Positions 30,001 to 38,953 of a DNA stretch of 64,000 nucleotides are shown piece by piece (within the stretch, counting starts at the first letter, position 1; every line of letters starts with the position of its first letter). The notes under the pieces are model-generated. The model had not been told where the DNA came from. It saw only the letters and a program-made list of their open reading frames with translations, and ran no database searches. Made by a program: the position numbers and the translations under genes. Source of the DNA: Vespertiliibacter pulmonis (GTDB lineage: Bacteria; Pseudomonadota; Gammaproteobacteria; Enterobacterales; Pasteurellaceae); assembly GCF_013377275.1 (NCBI RefSeq), contig NZ_CP016615.1:1188830-1252829 (forward strand). Direction: 5' to 3'.

Positions 30001-33000
30001 AGGCGATGAAGCGATCTTCAAAGCAGGTAAAAACTTAAAAATCAAAAAAGAGGGTAACAATGTTACCTATGCAACGAAAGATACGGTTGATTTTACGCAC
30101 GTTAATTCAACAAACGGAATTACATTAGGTGATTCAACAAAACCATTGAATTTAACCTCAACAGGTACTGCAGATAAGCCAGTTCTGACTGTTGGAGATG
30201 CAGGTAAGCCAGCTACGATCACTAATTTAAATGGTACATTACCAGTTACCAAAAATACTAGTGAGCCAACATTAAAACAAGACGCTCCACAATTATCTGA
30301 TGCGCAATTAACTAACGCAGCAACAGTGGGCGATGTGTTAAATGCAGGTTGGAATTTACGTGGTGCGAAAACTGCAGGTGGTGATGCAGAAGATGTTGAT
30401 TTCGTTAAACCTTATGATACGGTTGAATTTGTATCAGGTGACAAAGAAACCACAGATGTTGTTGTCACAACTGATAATAATAAATCAACAGTAACAATTA
30501 AAGCGAAAGTTAAGCCAATTGAAACAACTGATTTAACTGTAGATGAGGCAGCTGATTCAGCCAATTTAGGTAAAGTTGTGAAACCAGCAGAGGCTGATAA
30601 AACTAAATTAGTTACTGCGGAAAACTTAACAAATGCAATTAATAATTCTGGTTGGGTTGCAACAGCAGGTGGTAATTTAGACGGTAATGCAACGAAAGAA
30701 TTAGTGAAGGCTGGTGAGGTAGTAACCTTTAAAGCAGGCAAAAACCTTGTTGTGAAACAAGAAGGTCAAAACTTCACTTATTCAACAGCGGAAAACGTGA
30801 GCTTTACGCATGTAAATTCAACTAATGGTATTACGTTAGGTAATGATACAAAACCAGTTAATTTAACTGCTAATGATGATGGTAACTTACAAGTTGGTAA
30901 TGCAACGGGTGCACCAGTTAAAATTACTAATGTTGCTCCAGCGGAGTTATCTTCAGACAGCAAAGATGCGGTAAACGGTAGCCAGTTATATACATTAGGT
31001 GATACAACCGCAAACGTATTAGGTGGTGGCGCTAAATTTAATACCACAACGGGTGCGATTGATAAACCGACCTTTAATGTAGCAATGCCAAATGGTTCAA
31101 ACGTAGAAGGTCATAATACTGTTGGTGATGCAATCAATGCGTTAAATGCCTCAGTAAACTTACCGCTTACCTTTGCAGGTAACCAAAATAATGGTGCGAA
31201 TACGACGCAAAAATTAGGCTCAACCCTAAATATCAAAGGTGGTTTAGCTGAAGGTGGTTCAAACAAAAATGTGGGGACCAACGTTACTTCAGCGGGTAAC
31301 TTAGAGATCGTATTCTCAGAGAACCCAGAGTTCAAATCAGTGAATCTAACGAATGAGGCGGGTACAGTAAACTTAACGCCAACAGCAGATGGTTTAAATG
31401 TAAGCAAAGCAAATGGCGATCCAGCAAAAATTGGTAATGTAGCAAATGGTACAGATCCAAATGATGCAGTGAACTTAAGCCAGTTAAATGCAAGCAAAAC
31501 GTTTGTTGATGCGACAGGTCCAGTAACTGTAACTCCACATGTAGATACTAATAATGGTACAACTTATACAGTAAGTGTAAAGACCACAACCTTAACGCCA
31601 AACACGACGGCTGGATCGGCAGGTAGAGTTGATGTGCCAAAAGATCAAGGTGCAAGCCTAATGAATGCAAGTAAAGTTGCAGAAGCGATTAATAAATCAG
31701 GCTTTAACTTAGTAGCTAAGGAAAATGGTGGTTTATTAGGTAATAGTACTGCTTCAGCAGAAGGAAAACAGATTAACCCAGGTGAAAACTTCACTTTAGA
31801 TGCGGGAACTAATATTAAGATTACCCAAGTTGAAAATGGTTATGAAGTAGCGACGAAAACAGACTTGAATGTAACTTCAATTAGTGTTGGAGGTAGCCGT
31901 GGTAATGCAACTACCGATGGTACTTTAGGCGCGCCATCAGTTATTCTGGAAGATAATGCAGGTAATGGTGAAGTTAAAGTTCATGGCGAAAAAGGTGAGA
32001 TGGTAGGCATTTTTGGTGATAATGCGACTATTGTCTTAGGTAAAGGAGAGATAAAAGATGATATGCCAGAGACGGCTGCAGCTTTAACTATCAATAAAGG
32101 ACCGAGTGGCGTTGAGCCAAAAGATGGTGAAAAAGAGAAGACTCGCTTTGAATATATAACAGAAACTGGTGCTACAGAAGTTATTGCAACACTGAATGAT
32201 GGTTTGAAATTTAAAGGTGATAATGAAACTGTTATCAATAAGACATTAAATTCACAACTTGATATTGTTGGTGGAGCGGATAATGCTACTCTTACTGAGA
32301 ACAATATCGGCGTAAATGCAAAAGACGGTAAATTATTTGTTCAATTATCAAAAGACATTAATTTAACGCCAAATGGTAGCTTAACGGTTGGGCCAGTAAC
32401 GATCAATAAAGATGGTATTGATGCAGGTAATAAACCAATTACTAATGTAACTAGTACTTTACCAGATACATTCAATGGCATTCCTAGTGATGAAAACCCT
32501 AATCCTGCTACTAAATCTCAAGATGTACCAAACTTAGAGCAAGCAGATTACAAACATGCAGCAACAGTAGGTGATGTATTAAATGCGGGTTGGAATCTAC
32601 AAAATAATGGCGATGCAAAAGACTTTGTTAAGCCATATGATACGGTGAATTTTGTTGACGGCGGTAATACAAAGTCTGTAGTCACAACAAGTGAAGATGG
32701 TAAAACGAGTAATGTGTCTGTTAACGTAGTTGGTTTACCGGTTCAATACACAGCAGAGGATGGTACACCGGTCGCGAAAGTAGGCGATAAGTTCTACAAA
32801 GTTGATGAAAATGGTAATCCAACCACAACGGAAGTTGCTCCAGCAAACTTAGTTGCGAATATGATTAACCCAGCGGCTAAACCAAATGAAATGGGTGCGC
32901 CAACGACATTAGGTAATGTTGAGCAAGGGGCTAAAGTTATTAATAGCGGTGATAATACAGCGAAAAATAGCAATGGCGATGCTCTTGTGAAAGCTAATGA

Positions 33001-36000
33001 TGGTAACTGGTATAAAGCAGGTGATGTTACTGATGGTAAAGCGAATCCAAATGTAGAGAAACAGGTTGTAGATGGAACTAAATCAGGTACAGGTGGTTTG
33101 TTAGACTTAGCAAATTCAACCAATACCAATGCAGTTACCGTAGCCGATCTGAAAGATATGGGTTGGGTAGTTGGAGCACCGCAGACAGAAGGTGGATATA
33201 CCGATCAAGTTCGTAATGCAAATAAAGTTGATTTTATTGGCGAAGGTTTAGCGAAAGTTACGGGTAAAACTAATGCGACGACGGGTGTTCGTGAAATTAC
33301 TGTGTCAGTAAATGTAGGCGATGTTATTACAAGCGAAGTATCAAAAGATGGTAATAAGCTTGTTAATGTAGGGGATAAATACTATAACCCAGCAGACATT
33401 GATACAGAGACAGGTAAACCGAAAGAAGGAAAAGCACCGGTAGCAATCAAACAGGGTGATAAATTCTATGCACCAGACCAATTTAAGGCTGATGGTACAT
33501 TGAAAGAGAATCCGCAAGAAGTTGCTGGAGTAACTGAAAATAAAAATGCGGGAGCAGGTTTAGTTACAGGTAACCAAGTGGCTGATGCGATTCAACGTTC
33601 AGGTTTTGTAGTTGGTAAGCAAAATAAATTACTTGCAGCGGACGACTTCAAAAATGAAGATGAGCGTGTAAACCCAGACGATAATTTACGTTTTGCGAAT
33701 GGTAAAAATACCGATGTGAAATTGGCAACGAAAGCGGCAGTAGATGCGTCAGGTAAGGTAGTTACAGAGACAACGGTTAAAGTGGATGTAGATTTACCAA
33801 TCGACTTCAAATATACCGATGCAACAGGTAAAGAGTACGTAAAAGCGAATGACGGCAAATTCTATGAGAAAGGTGCAGTTAATCCAGACGGTACTTTAGT
33901 GCCAGCAGCAGAAGGTCAGCCAGCGCCAACCGCATTATCTAATGAAGAGGTGAGCAAGCTAAATAAAGGTGCGCAGTTAACAAACGGTATGAATGAAAAC
34001 GGCAAACCAAATGCGGCTTACGATGTTCAAGATGCAGTTGAAAAAGCAGCGGAAAAAGCAGTTAAAGATACTTTAGCGGCAAATCCAAATGCAACGCCGG
34101 CAGAATTAGCTGAAGCAGTTTCAAAAGCGAAAGGTGAAGCGATTAAAGCAAATCCTGAAGCGAAAGATACAATTACAGCAGGAACAGGCGGAGTAACGTT
34201 AGATAACGTAGCGTGGGCAACTAAACCAGATCAAGCAGTGAATAAAGATCAATTAGATCAAACTGTGAATAAATCAGGTTTCTTTGTGAAACAAAACGGT
34301 AAATCAACGCTAGACGCTAACGAAAATGCAACGGAAGATGCGAAAACAGAAAAAGTAACGCCAAATGATGTTGTGAACTTTGTAAATGGTGGAAATACTG
34401 TTGCGAAAGCGGTAACGGAACGTGATGAAAAAACAGGTCAAGATGTTACTAATGTAACATATAACGTAGTTGGTTTACCGGTTCAATACACAGCAGAGGA
34501 TGGTACACCGGTCGCGAAAGTAGGCGATAAGTTCTACAAAGTTGATGAAAATGGTAATCCAACCACAACGGAAGTTGCTCCAGCAAACTTAGTTGCGAAT
34601 ATGATTAACCCAGCGGCTAAACCAAATGAAATGGGTGCGCCAACGACATTAGGTAATGTTGAGCAAGGGGCTAAAGTTATTAATAGCGGTGATAATACAG
34701 CGAAAAATAGCAATGGCGATGCTCTTGTGAAAGCTAATGATGGTAACTGGTATAAAGCAGGTGATGTTACTGATGGTAAAGCGAATCCAAATGTAGAGAA
34801 ACAGGTTGTAGATGGAACTAAATCAGGTACAGGTGGTTTGTTAGACTTAGCAAATTCAACCAATACCAATGCAGTTACCGTAGCCGATCTGAAAGATATG
34901 GGTTGGGTAGTTGGAGCACCACAGACAGAAGGTGGATATACCGATCAAGTTCGTAATGCAAATAAAGTTGATTTTATTGGCGAAGGTTTAGCGAAAGTTA
35001 CGGGTAAAACTAATGCGACGACGGGTGTTCGTGAAATTACTGTGTCAGTAAATGTAGGCGATGTTATTACAAGCGAAGTATCAAAAGATGGTAATAAGCT
35101 TGTTAATGTAGGGGATAAATACTATAACCCAGCAGACATTGATACAGAGACAGGTAAACCAAAAGCAGATGCAGCACCGGTAGCAATCAAACAGGGTGAT
35201 AAATTCTATGCACCAGACCAATTTAAGGCTGATGGTACATTGAAAGAGAATCCGCAAGAAGTTGCTGGAGTAACTGAAAATAAAAATGCGGGAGCAGGTT
35301 TAGTTACAGGTAACCAAGTGGCTGATGCGATTCAACGTTCAGGTTTTGTAGTTGGTAAGCAAAATAAATTACTTGCAGCGGACGACTTCAAAAATGAAGA
35401 TGAGCGTGTAAACCCAGACGATAATTTACGTTTTGCGAATGGTAAAAATACCGATGTGAAATTGGCAACGAAAGCGGCAGTAGATGCGTCAGGTAAGGTA
35501 GTTACAGAGACAACGGTTAAAGTGGATGTAGATTTACCAATCGACTTTAAATATACCGATGCAACAGGTAAAGAGTACGTAAAAGCGAATGACGGCAAAT
35601 TCTATGAGAAAGATGCAGTTAATCCAGACGGTACTTTAGTGCCAGCAGCAGAAGGCCAGCCAGCGCCAACGGCATTATCTAATGAAGATGTGAGCAAGCT
35701 AAATAAAGGTGCGCAGTTAACAAACGGTATGAATGAAAACGGCAAACCAAATGCGGCTTACGATGTTCAAGATGCAGTTGAAAAAGCAGCGGAAAAAGCA
35801 GTTAAAGATACTTTAGCGGCAAATCCAAATGCAACGCCGGCAGAATTAGCTGAAGCAGTTTCAAAAGCGAAAGGTGAAGCGATTAAAGCAAATCCTGAAG
35901 CGAAAGATACAATTACAGCAGGAACAGGCGGAGTAACGTTAGATAACGTAGCGTGGGCAACTAAACCAGATCAAGCAGTGAATAAAGATCAATTAGATCA

Positions 36001-37324
36001 AACTGTGAATAAATCAGGTTTCTTTGTGAAACAAAACGGTACATCAACGCTAGACGCTAACAAAGGTGCAACGGAAGATGCGAAAACAGAAAAAGTAACG
36101 CCAAATGATGTTGTGAACTTTGTAAATGGTGGAAATACTGTTGCGAAAGCGGTAACGAAACGTGATGAACAAACAGGTCAAGATGTTACTAATGTAACAT
36201 ATAACGTAGTTGGTTTACCGGTTCAATACACAGCAGCGGATGGTACACCGGTCGCGAAAGTAGGCGATAAGTTCTACAAAGTTGGTGAAGATGGCAATCC
36301 AACCGAAATGGAAGTTGCTCCAGCAAACTTAGTTGCGAATATGATTAACCCAGCGGCTAAACCAAATGAAATGGGTGCGCCAACGAAATTAGGTAATGTT
36401 GCTGATGGTGATATCTCATCTGGTAGCCATAATGCTGTAAATGGTAATCAGTTATTTAACTATGTTAATGTGAATGGTGTTGCTGCAACAAAACCAGATG
36501 GTAAAGTTAACTTTGTAAATGGTGATGGTACAACTGTATCAACAAATGAGGCAGGGAACATTACTTACAATGTGAACACTACTACATTTGGTACAGAGCC
36601 AAATGGCGTAGAAGCTGATGGTAAAGTTGCCGCTCCAACAGATCCAAATGCATTTGTGAAAGCAGGTGATATTGCGAAAGCGATCAATAATTCAGGATTT
36701 AACTTGGATGTGAAAGCAGAAGCAGGATCAACAGGTAAAGTTGTTGCTAATGATAATGCACCAAAACGTATTACAGCAGGCAACCACGTTAATGTTGTTG
36801 CGGGCAATAACATTGAAATTAAACGCTCTGGTTCTGATGTTACTGTTGCAACTTCAGCAAATCCAATTTTCGAAAGCGTTCAATTAGGTAAAGCTGATGC
36901 AAATGGTGTTGTAACAGGACCTAAACTTAGCACAACGGATGGAACAGATATTAAAGTAAGTCAAGCAGATGGTAAAACGCCTGCTCGTATTACAAATGTT
37001 GCTCCAGGCCATAAAGATACCGATGCGGTTAATGTTAGCCAGTTGAAAGGTGTTGCGAATAACTTAAGCAACCGTATCAACCGTAATAACAAAAATAACC
37101 GTGCAGGGATTGCAGGTGCAAATGCGGCAGCTGGCTTACCACAAGTTTACATTCCAGGTAAATCAATGGTGGCAGCAGCAGCAGGTTCATTCAAAGGTCA
37201 AAGTGCGGTTGCAGTGGGCTACTCACGTGCAAGCGATAACGGTAAGCTTATCTTGAAACTTCAAGGTAATGCGAATACCCAAGGTGACATTGGTGGATCA
37301 ATTGGTGTAGGTTACCAATGGTAA
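27065..37324 (+). CDS. Giant trimeric autotransporter adhesin (type Vc, YadA/Hia class)
   Basis: Secreted surface adhesin of 3,419 residues. In order: an extended signal peptide (ESPR, MNKIFRVIWNHATQSW...) with likely cleavage after ALA at residue 52; a left-handed beta-roll head of YadA-like repeats (about 85-320 and 393-548, motif xAxAIG/ALG) split by an alpha-helical block (about 320-390); a neck (DAINGSQLYVAMDELG); and a very long stalk of alternating Trp-ring-type modules (about a dozen ..NxSGW/F.. motifs), beta segments and coiled coils. The last 100 residues form the membrane anchor, beginning NRINRNNKNNRAGIAGANA and ending in GVGYQW. The stalk holds two 580-residue near-identical blocks plus a partial third. 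The frame is intact. Expected to trimerise in the outer membrane and bind host or matrix; the ligand cannot be read from sequence. Confidence 0.97.
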   Translation: MNKIFRVIWNHATQSWVAVSEVSRAKGKTKSSSLAKASLAVATVIGAGSALAATTEGTLFAKADSNKKNIEILPSGASMTHYSTPNAYGDKSETGGRYTIRVGENDSNSGANNNIRDSQILIGYQIDNQSTGNGGDVVVGNKVYLGGGGSDSFSTAVGYGTVVAGPSIALGAGAEADNMSSRAWLEPYHGGVAVGAYSYIGGNKNGGVALGSATAAGGYLTTSIGTLSGTMDRTWLSTNKSAAPIIFGESGNFGATSVGYGSSARSQKSEAIGYDAMTGMEYGGVNSQFATAIGHRAAAYRTSSIAIGDNAIAGGYTGAQMGILQGQKTIAEKAVADTTADVAAAKAKFDADPNAYNKFIYGRANALNERAKKTLEHINRDLAETLAAGASSGESTIALGNRAKAKNNSAMAMGNRSYASGENSIAAGTNSKAVKDLAVSIGPNSQATAKSSLALGDHANATEFNAYAIGSYSHAHADDTIAIGTAAFATAKDAVSIGHFSQSKAEKAVALGHNNVITGEKTVVLGSDVTVGTKESVVLGANSAASAAKKAPDAVINYADGKKMTYESSRFAGNNFAHDGLYVSVGSGGKERQIKNVGAGKISSDSTDAINGSQLYVAMDELGKGWQLNKNGAEWDHIRPGDQVNFVDGLNTKLNMTGKGPASITFDVASQNVSANPNGSLKVDGDEAGFVKAESVRDAINNSGWNVAIGTTGTGTKGTDTGSKLVNPGNTVTFTAGDGIEISQNDKNITIKTKTPPQKPYKFTAAAGDGNESDVGNGKTLSILGDADGDGATGLVETALEANNENPNIVVSLKTVKQIPTAKGTAGNKNNRSKPTGALDKATTDDLVVTGKTLVDAVNNSGFRLQAVKGTGTVNSADDGEPTDPALIQSGNLMQLEAGDNIDLAQDGKKITINAKFETTDIPVDNTTGAVGDVTNGDKLVNGTTVAEAIKKSGWNLNIARDDVDFADLAGNNKSKVSPGDEAIFKAGKNLKIKKEGNNVTYATKDTVDFTHVNSTNGITLGDSTKPLNLTSTGTADKPVLTVGDAGKPATITNLNGTLPVTKNTSEPTLKQDAPQLSDAQLTNAATVGDVLNAGWNLRGAKTAGGDAEDVDFVKPYDTVEFVSGDKETTDVVVTTDNNKSTVTIKAKVKPIETTDLTVDEAADSANLGKVVKPAEADKTKLVTAENLTNAINNSGWVATAGGNLDGNATKELVKAGEVVTFKAGKNLVVKQEGQNFTYSTAENVSFTHVNSTNGITLGNDTKPVNLTANDDGNLQVGNATGAPVKITNVAPAELSSDSKDAVNGSQLYTLGDTTANVLGGGAKFNTTTGAIDKPTFNVAMPNGSNVEGHNTVGDAINALNASVNLPLTFAGNQNNGANTTQKLGSTLNIKGGLAEGGSNKNVGTNVTSAGNLEIVFSENPEFKSVNLTNEAGTVNLTPTADGLNVSKANGDPAKIGNVANGTDPNDAVNLSQLNASKTFVDATGPVTVTPHVDTNNGTTYTVSVKTTTLTPNTTAGSAGRVDVPKDQGASLMNASKVAEAINKSGFNLVAKENGGLLGNSTASAEGKQINPGENFTLDAGTNIKITQVENGYEVATKTDLNVTSISVGGSRGNATTDGTLGAPSVILEDNAGNGEVKVHGEKGEMVGIFGDNATIVLGKGEIKDDMPETAAALTINKGPSGVEPKDGEKEKTRFEYITETGATEVIATLNDGLKFKGDNETVINKTLNSQLDIVGGADNATLTENNIGVNAKDGKLFVQLSKDINLTPNGSLTVGPVTINKDGIDAGNKPITNVTSTLPDTFNGIPSDENPNPATKSQDVPNLEQADYKHAATVGDVLNAGWNLQNNGDAKDFVKPYDTVNFVDGGNTKSVVTTSEDGKTSNVSVNVVGLPVQYTAEDGTPVAKVGDKFYKVDENGNPTTTEVAPANLVANMINPAAKPNEMGAPTTLGNVEQGAKVINSGDNTAKNSNGDALVKANDGNWYKAGDVTDGKANPNVEKQVVDGTKSGTGGLLDLANSTNTNAVTVADLKDMGWVVGAPQTEGGYTDQVRNANKVDFIGEGLAKVTGKTNATTGVREITVSVNVGDVITSEVSKDGNKLVNVGDKYYNPADIDTETGKPKEGKAPVAIKQGDKFYAPDQFKADGTLKENPQEVAGVTENKNAGAGLVTGNQVADAIQRSGFVVGKQNKLLAADDFKNEDERVNPDDNLRFANGKNTDVKLATKAAVDASGKVVTETTVKVDVDLPIDFKYTDATGKEYVKANDGKFYEKGAVNPDGTLVPAAEGQPAPTALSNEEVSKLNKGAQLTNGMNENGKPNAAYDVQDAVEKAAEKAVKDTLAANPNATPAELAEAVSKAKGEAIKANPEAKDTITAGTGGVTLDNVAWATKPDQAVNKDQLDQTVNKSGFFVKQNGKSTLDANENATEDAKTEKVTPNDVVNFVNGGNTVAKAVTERDEKTGQDVTNVTYNVVGLPVQYTAEDGTPVAKVGDKFYKVDENGNPTTTEVAPANLVANMINPAAKPNEMGAPTTLGNVEQGAKVINSGDNTAKNSNGDALVKANDGNWYKAGDVTDGKANPNVEKQVVDGTKSGTGGLLDLANSTNTNAVTVADLKDMGWVVGAPQTEGGYTDQVRNANKVDFIGEGLAKVTGKTNATTGVREITVSVNVGDVITSEVSKDGNKLVNVGDKYYNPADIDTETGKPKADAAPVAIKQGDKFYAPDQFKADGTLKENPQEVAGVTENKNAGAGLVTGNQVADAIQRSGFVVGKQNKLLAADDFKNEDERVNPDDNLRFANGKNTDVKLATKAAVDASGKVVTETTVKVDVDLPIDFKYTDATGKEYVKANDGKFYEKDAVNPDGTLVPAAEGQPAPTALSNEDVSKLNKGAQLTNGMNENGKPNAAYDVQDAVEKAAEKAVKDTLAANPNATPAELAEAVSKAKGEAIKANPEAKDTITAGTGGVTLDNVAWATKPDQAVNKDQLDQTVNKSGFFVKQNGTSTLDANKGATEDAKTEKVTPNDVVNFVNGGNTVAKAVTKRDEQTGQDVTNVTYNVVGLPVQYTAADGTPVAKVGDKFYKVGEDGNPTEMEVAPANLVANMINPAAKPNEMGAPTKLGNVADGDISSGSHNAVNGNQLFNYVNVNGVAATKPDGKVNFVNGDGTTVSTNEAGNITYNVNTTTFGTEPNGVEADGKVAAPTDPNAFVKAGDIAKAINNSGFNLDVKAEAGSTGKVVANDNAPKRITAGNHVNVVAGNNIEIKRSGSDVTVATSANPIFESVQLGKADANGVVTGPKLSTTDGTDIKVSQADGKTPARITNVAPGHKDTDAVNVSQLKGVANNLSNRINRNNKNNRAGIAGANAAAGLPQVYIPGKSMVAAAAGSFKGQSAVAVGYSRASDNGKLILKLQGNANTQGDIGGSIGVGYQW
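32722..36401 (+). repeat. 1,740-bp tandem duplication inside the adhesin gene
   Basis: Copy 1 is about 32722-34461, copy 2 34462-36201, and a partial third copy about 36202-36401. Period is exactly 1,740 bases (580 codons). By eye the two full copies differ at about 18 bases, six of them clustered at 33421-33432 versus 35161-35172, with no insertions or deletions. Confidence 0.95.
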
Positions 37325-37364
37325 TAGCGATAAGCTAATACTAGTCTTATAGACGATTGTTGAT

Positions 37365-37395
37365 AAAACGCCCTTCTTCGGAAGGGCGTTTTTTT
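37365..37395 (+). terminator. Terminator of the adhesin gene
   Basis: Stem AAAACGCCCTTC / GAAGGGCGTTTT with a stable TTCG tetraloop and seven T. Confidence 0.95.
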
Positions 37396-37506
37396 ATTTA
37401 TTATTTTCGTAGTAAGAAAATATAATGAATATAAAAGGAGAATAGAGAGTATGAAATCTATTTTTACCGTGATGAAGTAGTAAATTTGAAGTTAAAAGGG
37501 GATAAC

Positions 37507-37526
37507 AAGCGGTAAGATAACCGCTT
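37507..37526. repeat. Uptake-signal hairpin at the 3' end of menF
   Basis: AAGCGGT / ACCGCTT around a six-base loop, preceded by AAC so the left arm is a full uptake core. It lies 17 bases beyond the menF stop codon and may act as its terminator. Confidence 0.6.
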
Positions 37527-37543
37527 TATTTTACGTTGATTAG

Positions 37544-38818
37544 TTATTGTAATAGGCTGGCTAGAGCCAATGCTTTACGTTCGATTTCTTGCCATTCGGA
37601 TTGAGCTTGGGAATCCTCAACAATACCTGCACCTGCATAGAATGTAATCTGATTATTTGAAACTAGTCCTGAGCGTAGCGCTACACAAAATTCTGAGGAA
37701 TGTTGGGAAAAAGATCCAAACGCAGCGGCATACCAACCACGAGTAAAACCTTCGTTATAAGAAATAAAGGCTAAAGCCTTTGAACGAGGTAAGCCAGCAA
37801 CAGCAGCTGTTGGGTGAATACGAGTTAAGCAATCGGCATCATTTATGGTTGGGTGTAATGTGGCTTGAATTTTACGGCGTAAATGTTGCACATTATGAAG
37901 TTTCTTAATCTCAATCTCATTGATAGAGATGTCATCACAACAATCTTGTAAATGTTGCTGTATATCATCTACCACAAGCTGGTTTTCGTGAATATTTTTC
38001 TTATCGTTCAGTAGCCATAGACGGTTATGTTCAGTTTGATTGAGATCTTGGGTAACAGCGACTGTTCCAGCTAATGCTTCTGTTTGTAGCTGTCTGCCAT
38101 TACGTTGGTAAAGACACTCTGGGCTTGAGCCAATAAATGTGGAATTGGCGTTTTCAGCCCATAAAAAATGGTAACACCCAGTATTTTTTTGTTGGCTAGC
38201 CGTAAGTAGATCATAGGCAGAGATAGGTTCTTCAACAGTCAGTGTTGTGGCGTTAGCGAGTACAACTTTACAGAATTGTTGCTGTTTGATCGCTTGAATT
38301 GCATTTTGGAGCAAATCTTCCCAACGAGGAAAATCGCTGACTTTGTTACTTGATAAGATATGTGTTGGGAAAATTGAATGTACATTGCTACAGTATTCTA
38401 ATTGATCTATTAGCTCAATGTACTTACTTTTTTCTTGTGGATTAACGTATAGGCAAGCGGTTAGTTGATCGCTTTTTTTTGTCAAAACTAAACGAGGCAG
38501 AATGAAATGGCATTGCCCTTCAAATTTAATACCACCAAAAAGGCGAAAACCAGTTTGTTGGCTGAAATGTTGAGCGTGGCTAATTTCATCAAATTGGATG
38601 ACTGTGCCGATAGTCGCAAAGGTAAGTTGTTGATCTCGGCTTTGCCAAAAATATTGCGGAAAAGTGCTTTGTCCTTTTAACCAGCTCAGTAGATTGATTT
38701 CTAAATTACGGTTTTCTAAGGTTACTTTAGCCTTGAGTTCAATTAGTCCAGCTTGTTCATTGGGAAGCCGATCTAATTGTTGGCTAAGTTTTTGTTTTAA
38801 TTCAGTAAAAAGGGACAT
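37544..38818 (-). CDS. menF: Isochorismate synthase, menaquinone pathway
   Basis: Chorismate-utilising enzyme of 424 residues that converts chorismate to isochorismate, the entry to menaquinone. Family residues: KVVLANATTL, the FLWAENANSTFIGSSPECL segment, ETEALAGTV-like TEALAGTVAV, then HPTAAVAGLPRSKAL and FCVALRSGLV...FYAGAGIVEDSQAQSEWQE at the C-terminus. MenF rather than EntC is favoured by the genomic setting and absence of siderophore genes. The ATG at 38818 is used, with AGGA nine bases upstream; a TTG two codons earlier is the alternative. Menaquinol is the likely donor for tetrathionate reductase in this window. Confidence 0.9.
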   Translation of the reverse strand: MSLFTELKQKLSQQLDRLPNEQAGLIELKAKVTLENRNLEINLLSWLKGQSTFPQYFWQSRDQQLTFATIGTVIQFDEISHAQHFSQQTGFRLFGGIKFEGQCHFILPRLVLTKKSDQLTACLYVNPQEKSKYIELIDQLEYCSNVHSIFPTHILSSNKVSDFPRWEDLLQNAIQAIKQQQFCKVVLANATTLTVEEPISAYDLLTASQQKNTGCYHFLWAENANSTFIGSSPECLYQRNGRQLQTEALAGTVAVTQDLNQTEHNRLWLLNDKKNIHENQLVVDDIQQHLQDCCDDISINEIEIKKLHNVQHLRRKIQATLHPTINDADCLTRIHPTAAVAGLPRSKALAFISYNEGFTRGWYAAAFGSFSQHSSEFCVALRSGLVSNNQITFYAGAGIVEDSQAQSEWQEIERKALALASLLQ

Positions 38819-38953
38819 TTGCAAAATTCCTGCCGAATTTAACCGCTTGTATTAAAAAATAGAGTTATTTTAGCCTATTTCCCCTTTTTTTTCCTAGTAA
38901 ATCAGAGTAGAGTAAAGTTTTTTGCATAAAATAATTACAATTAGGAAGATGAA

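Noticed and set aside
28990-36813. Many long minus-strand open frames across the adhesin gene
   Set aside because: They lie antisense to an intact 3,419-codon gene, reflect its repetitive, low-stop composition, duplicate with the 1,740-bp repeat and show no family features.
37451-37480. Nine-codon frame (MKSIFTVMK) with AAGGAG and an upstream TATAAT
   Set aside because: Has expression signals but is too short to interpret, and nothing downstream on that strand would use it as a leader; could be chance.
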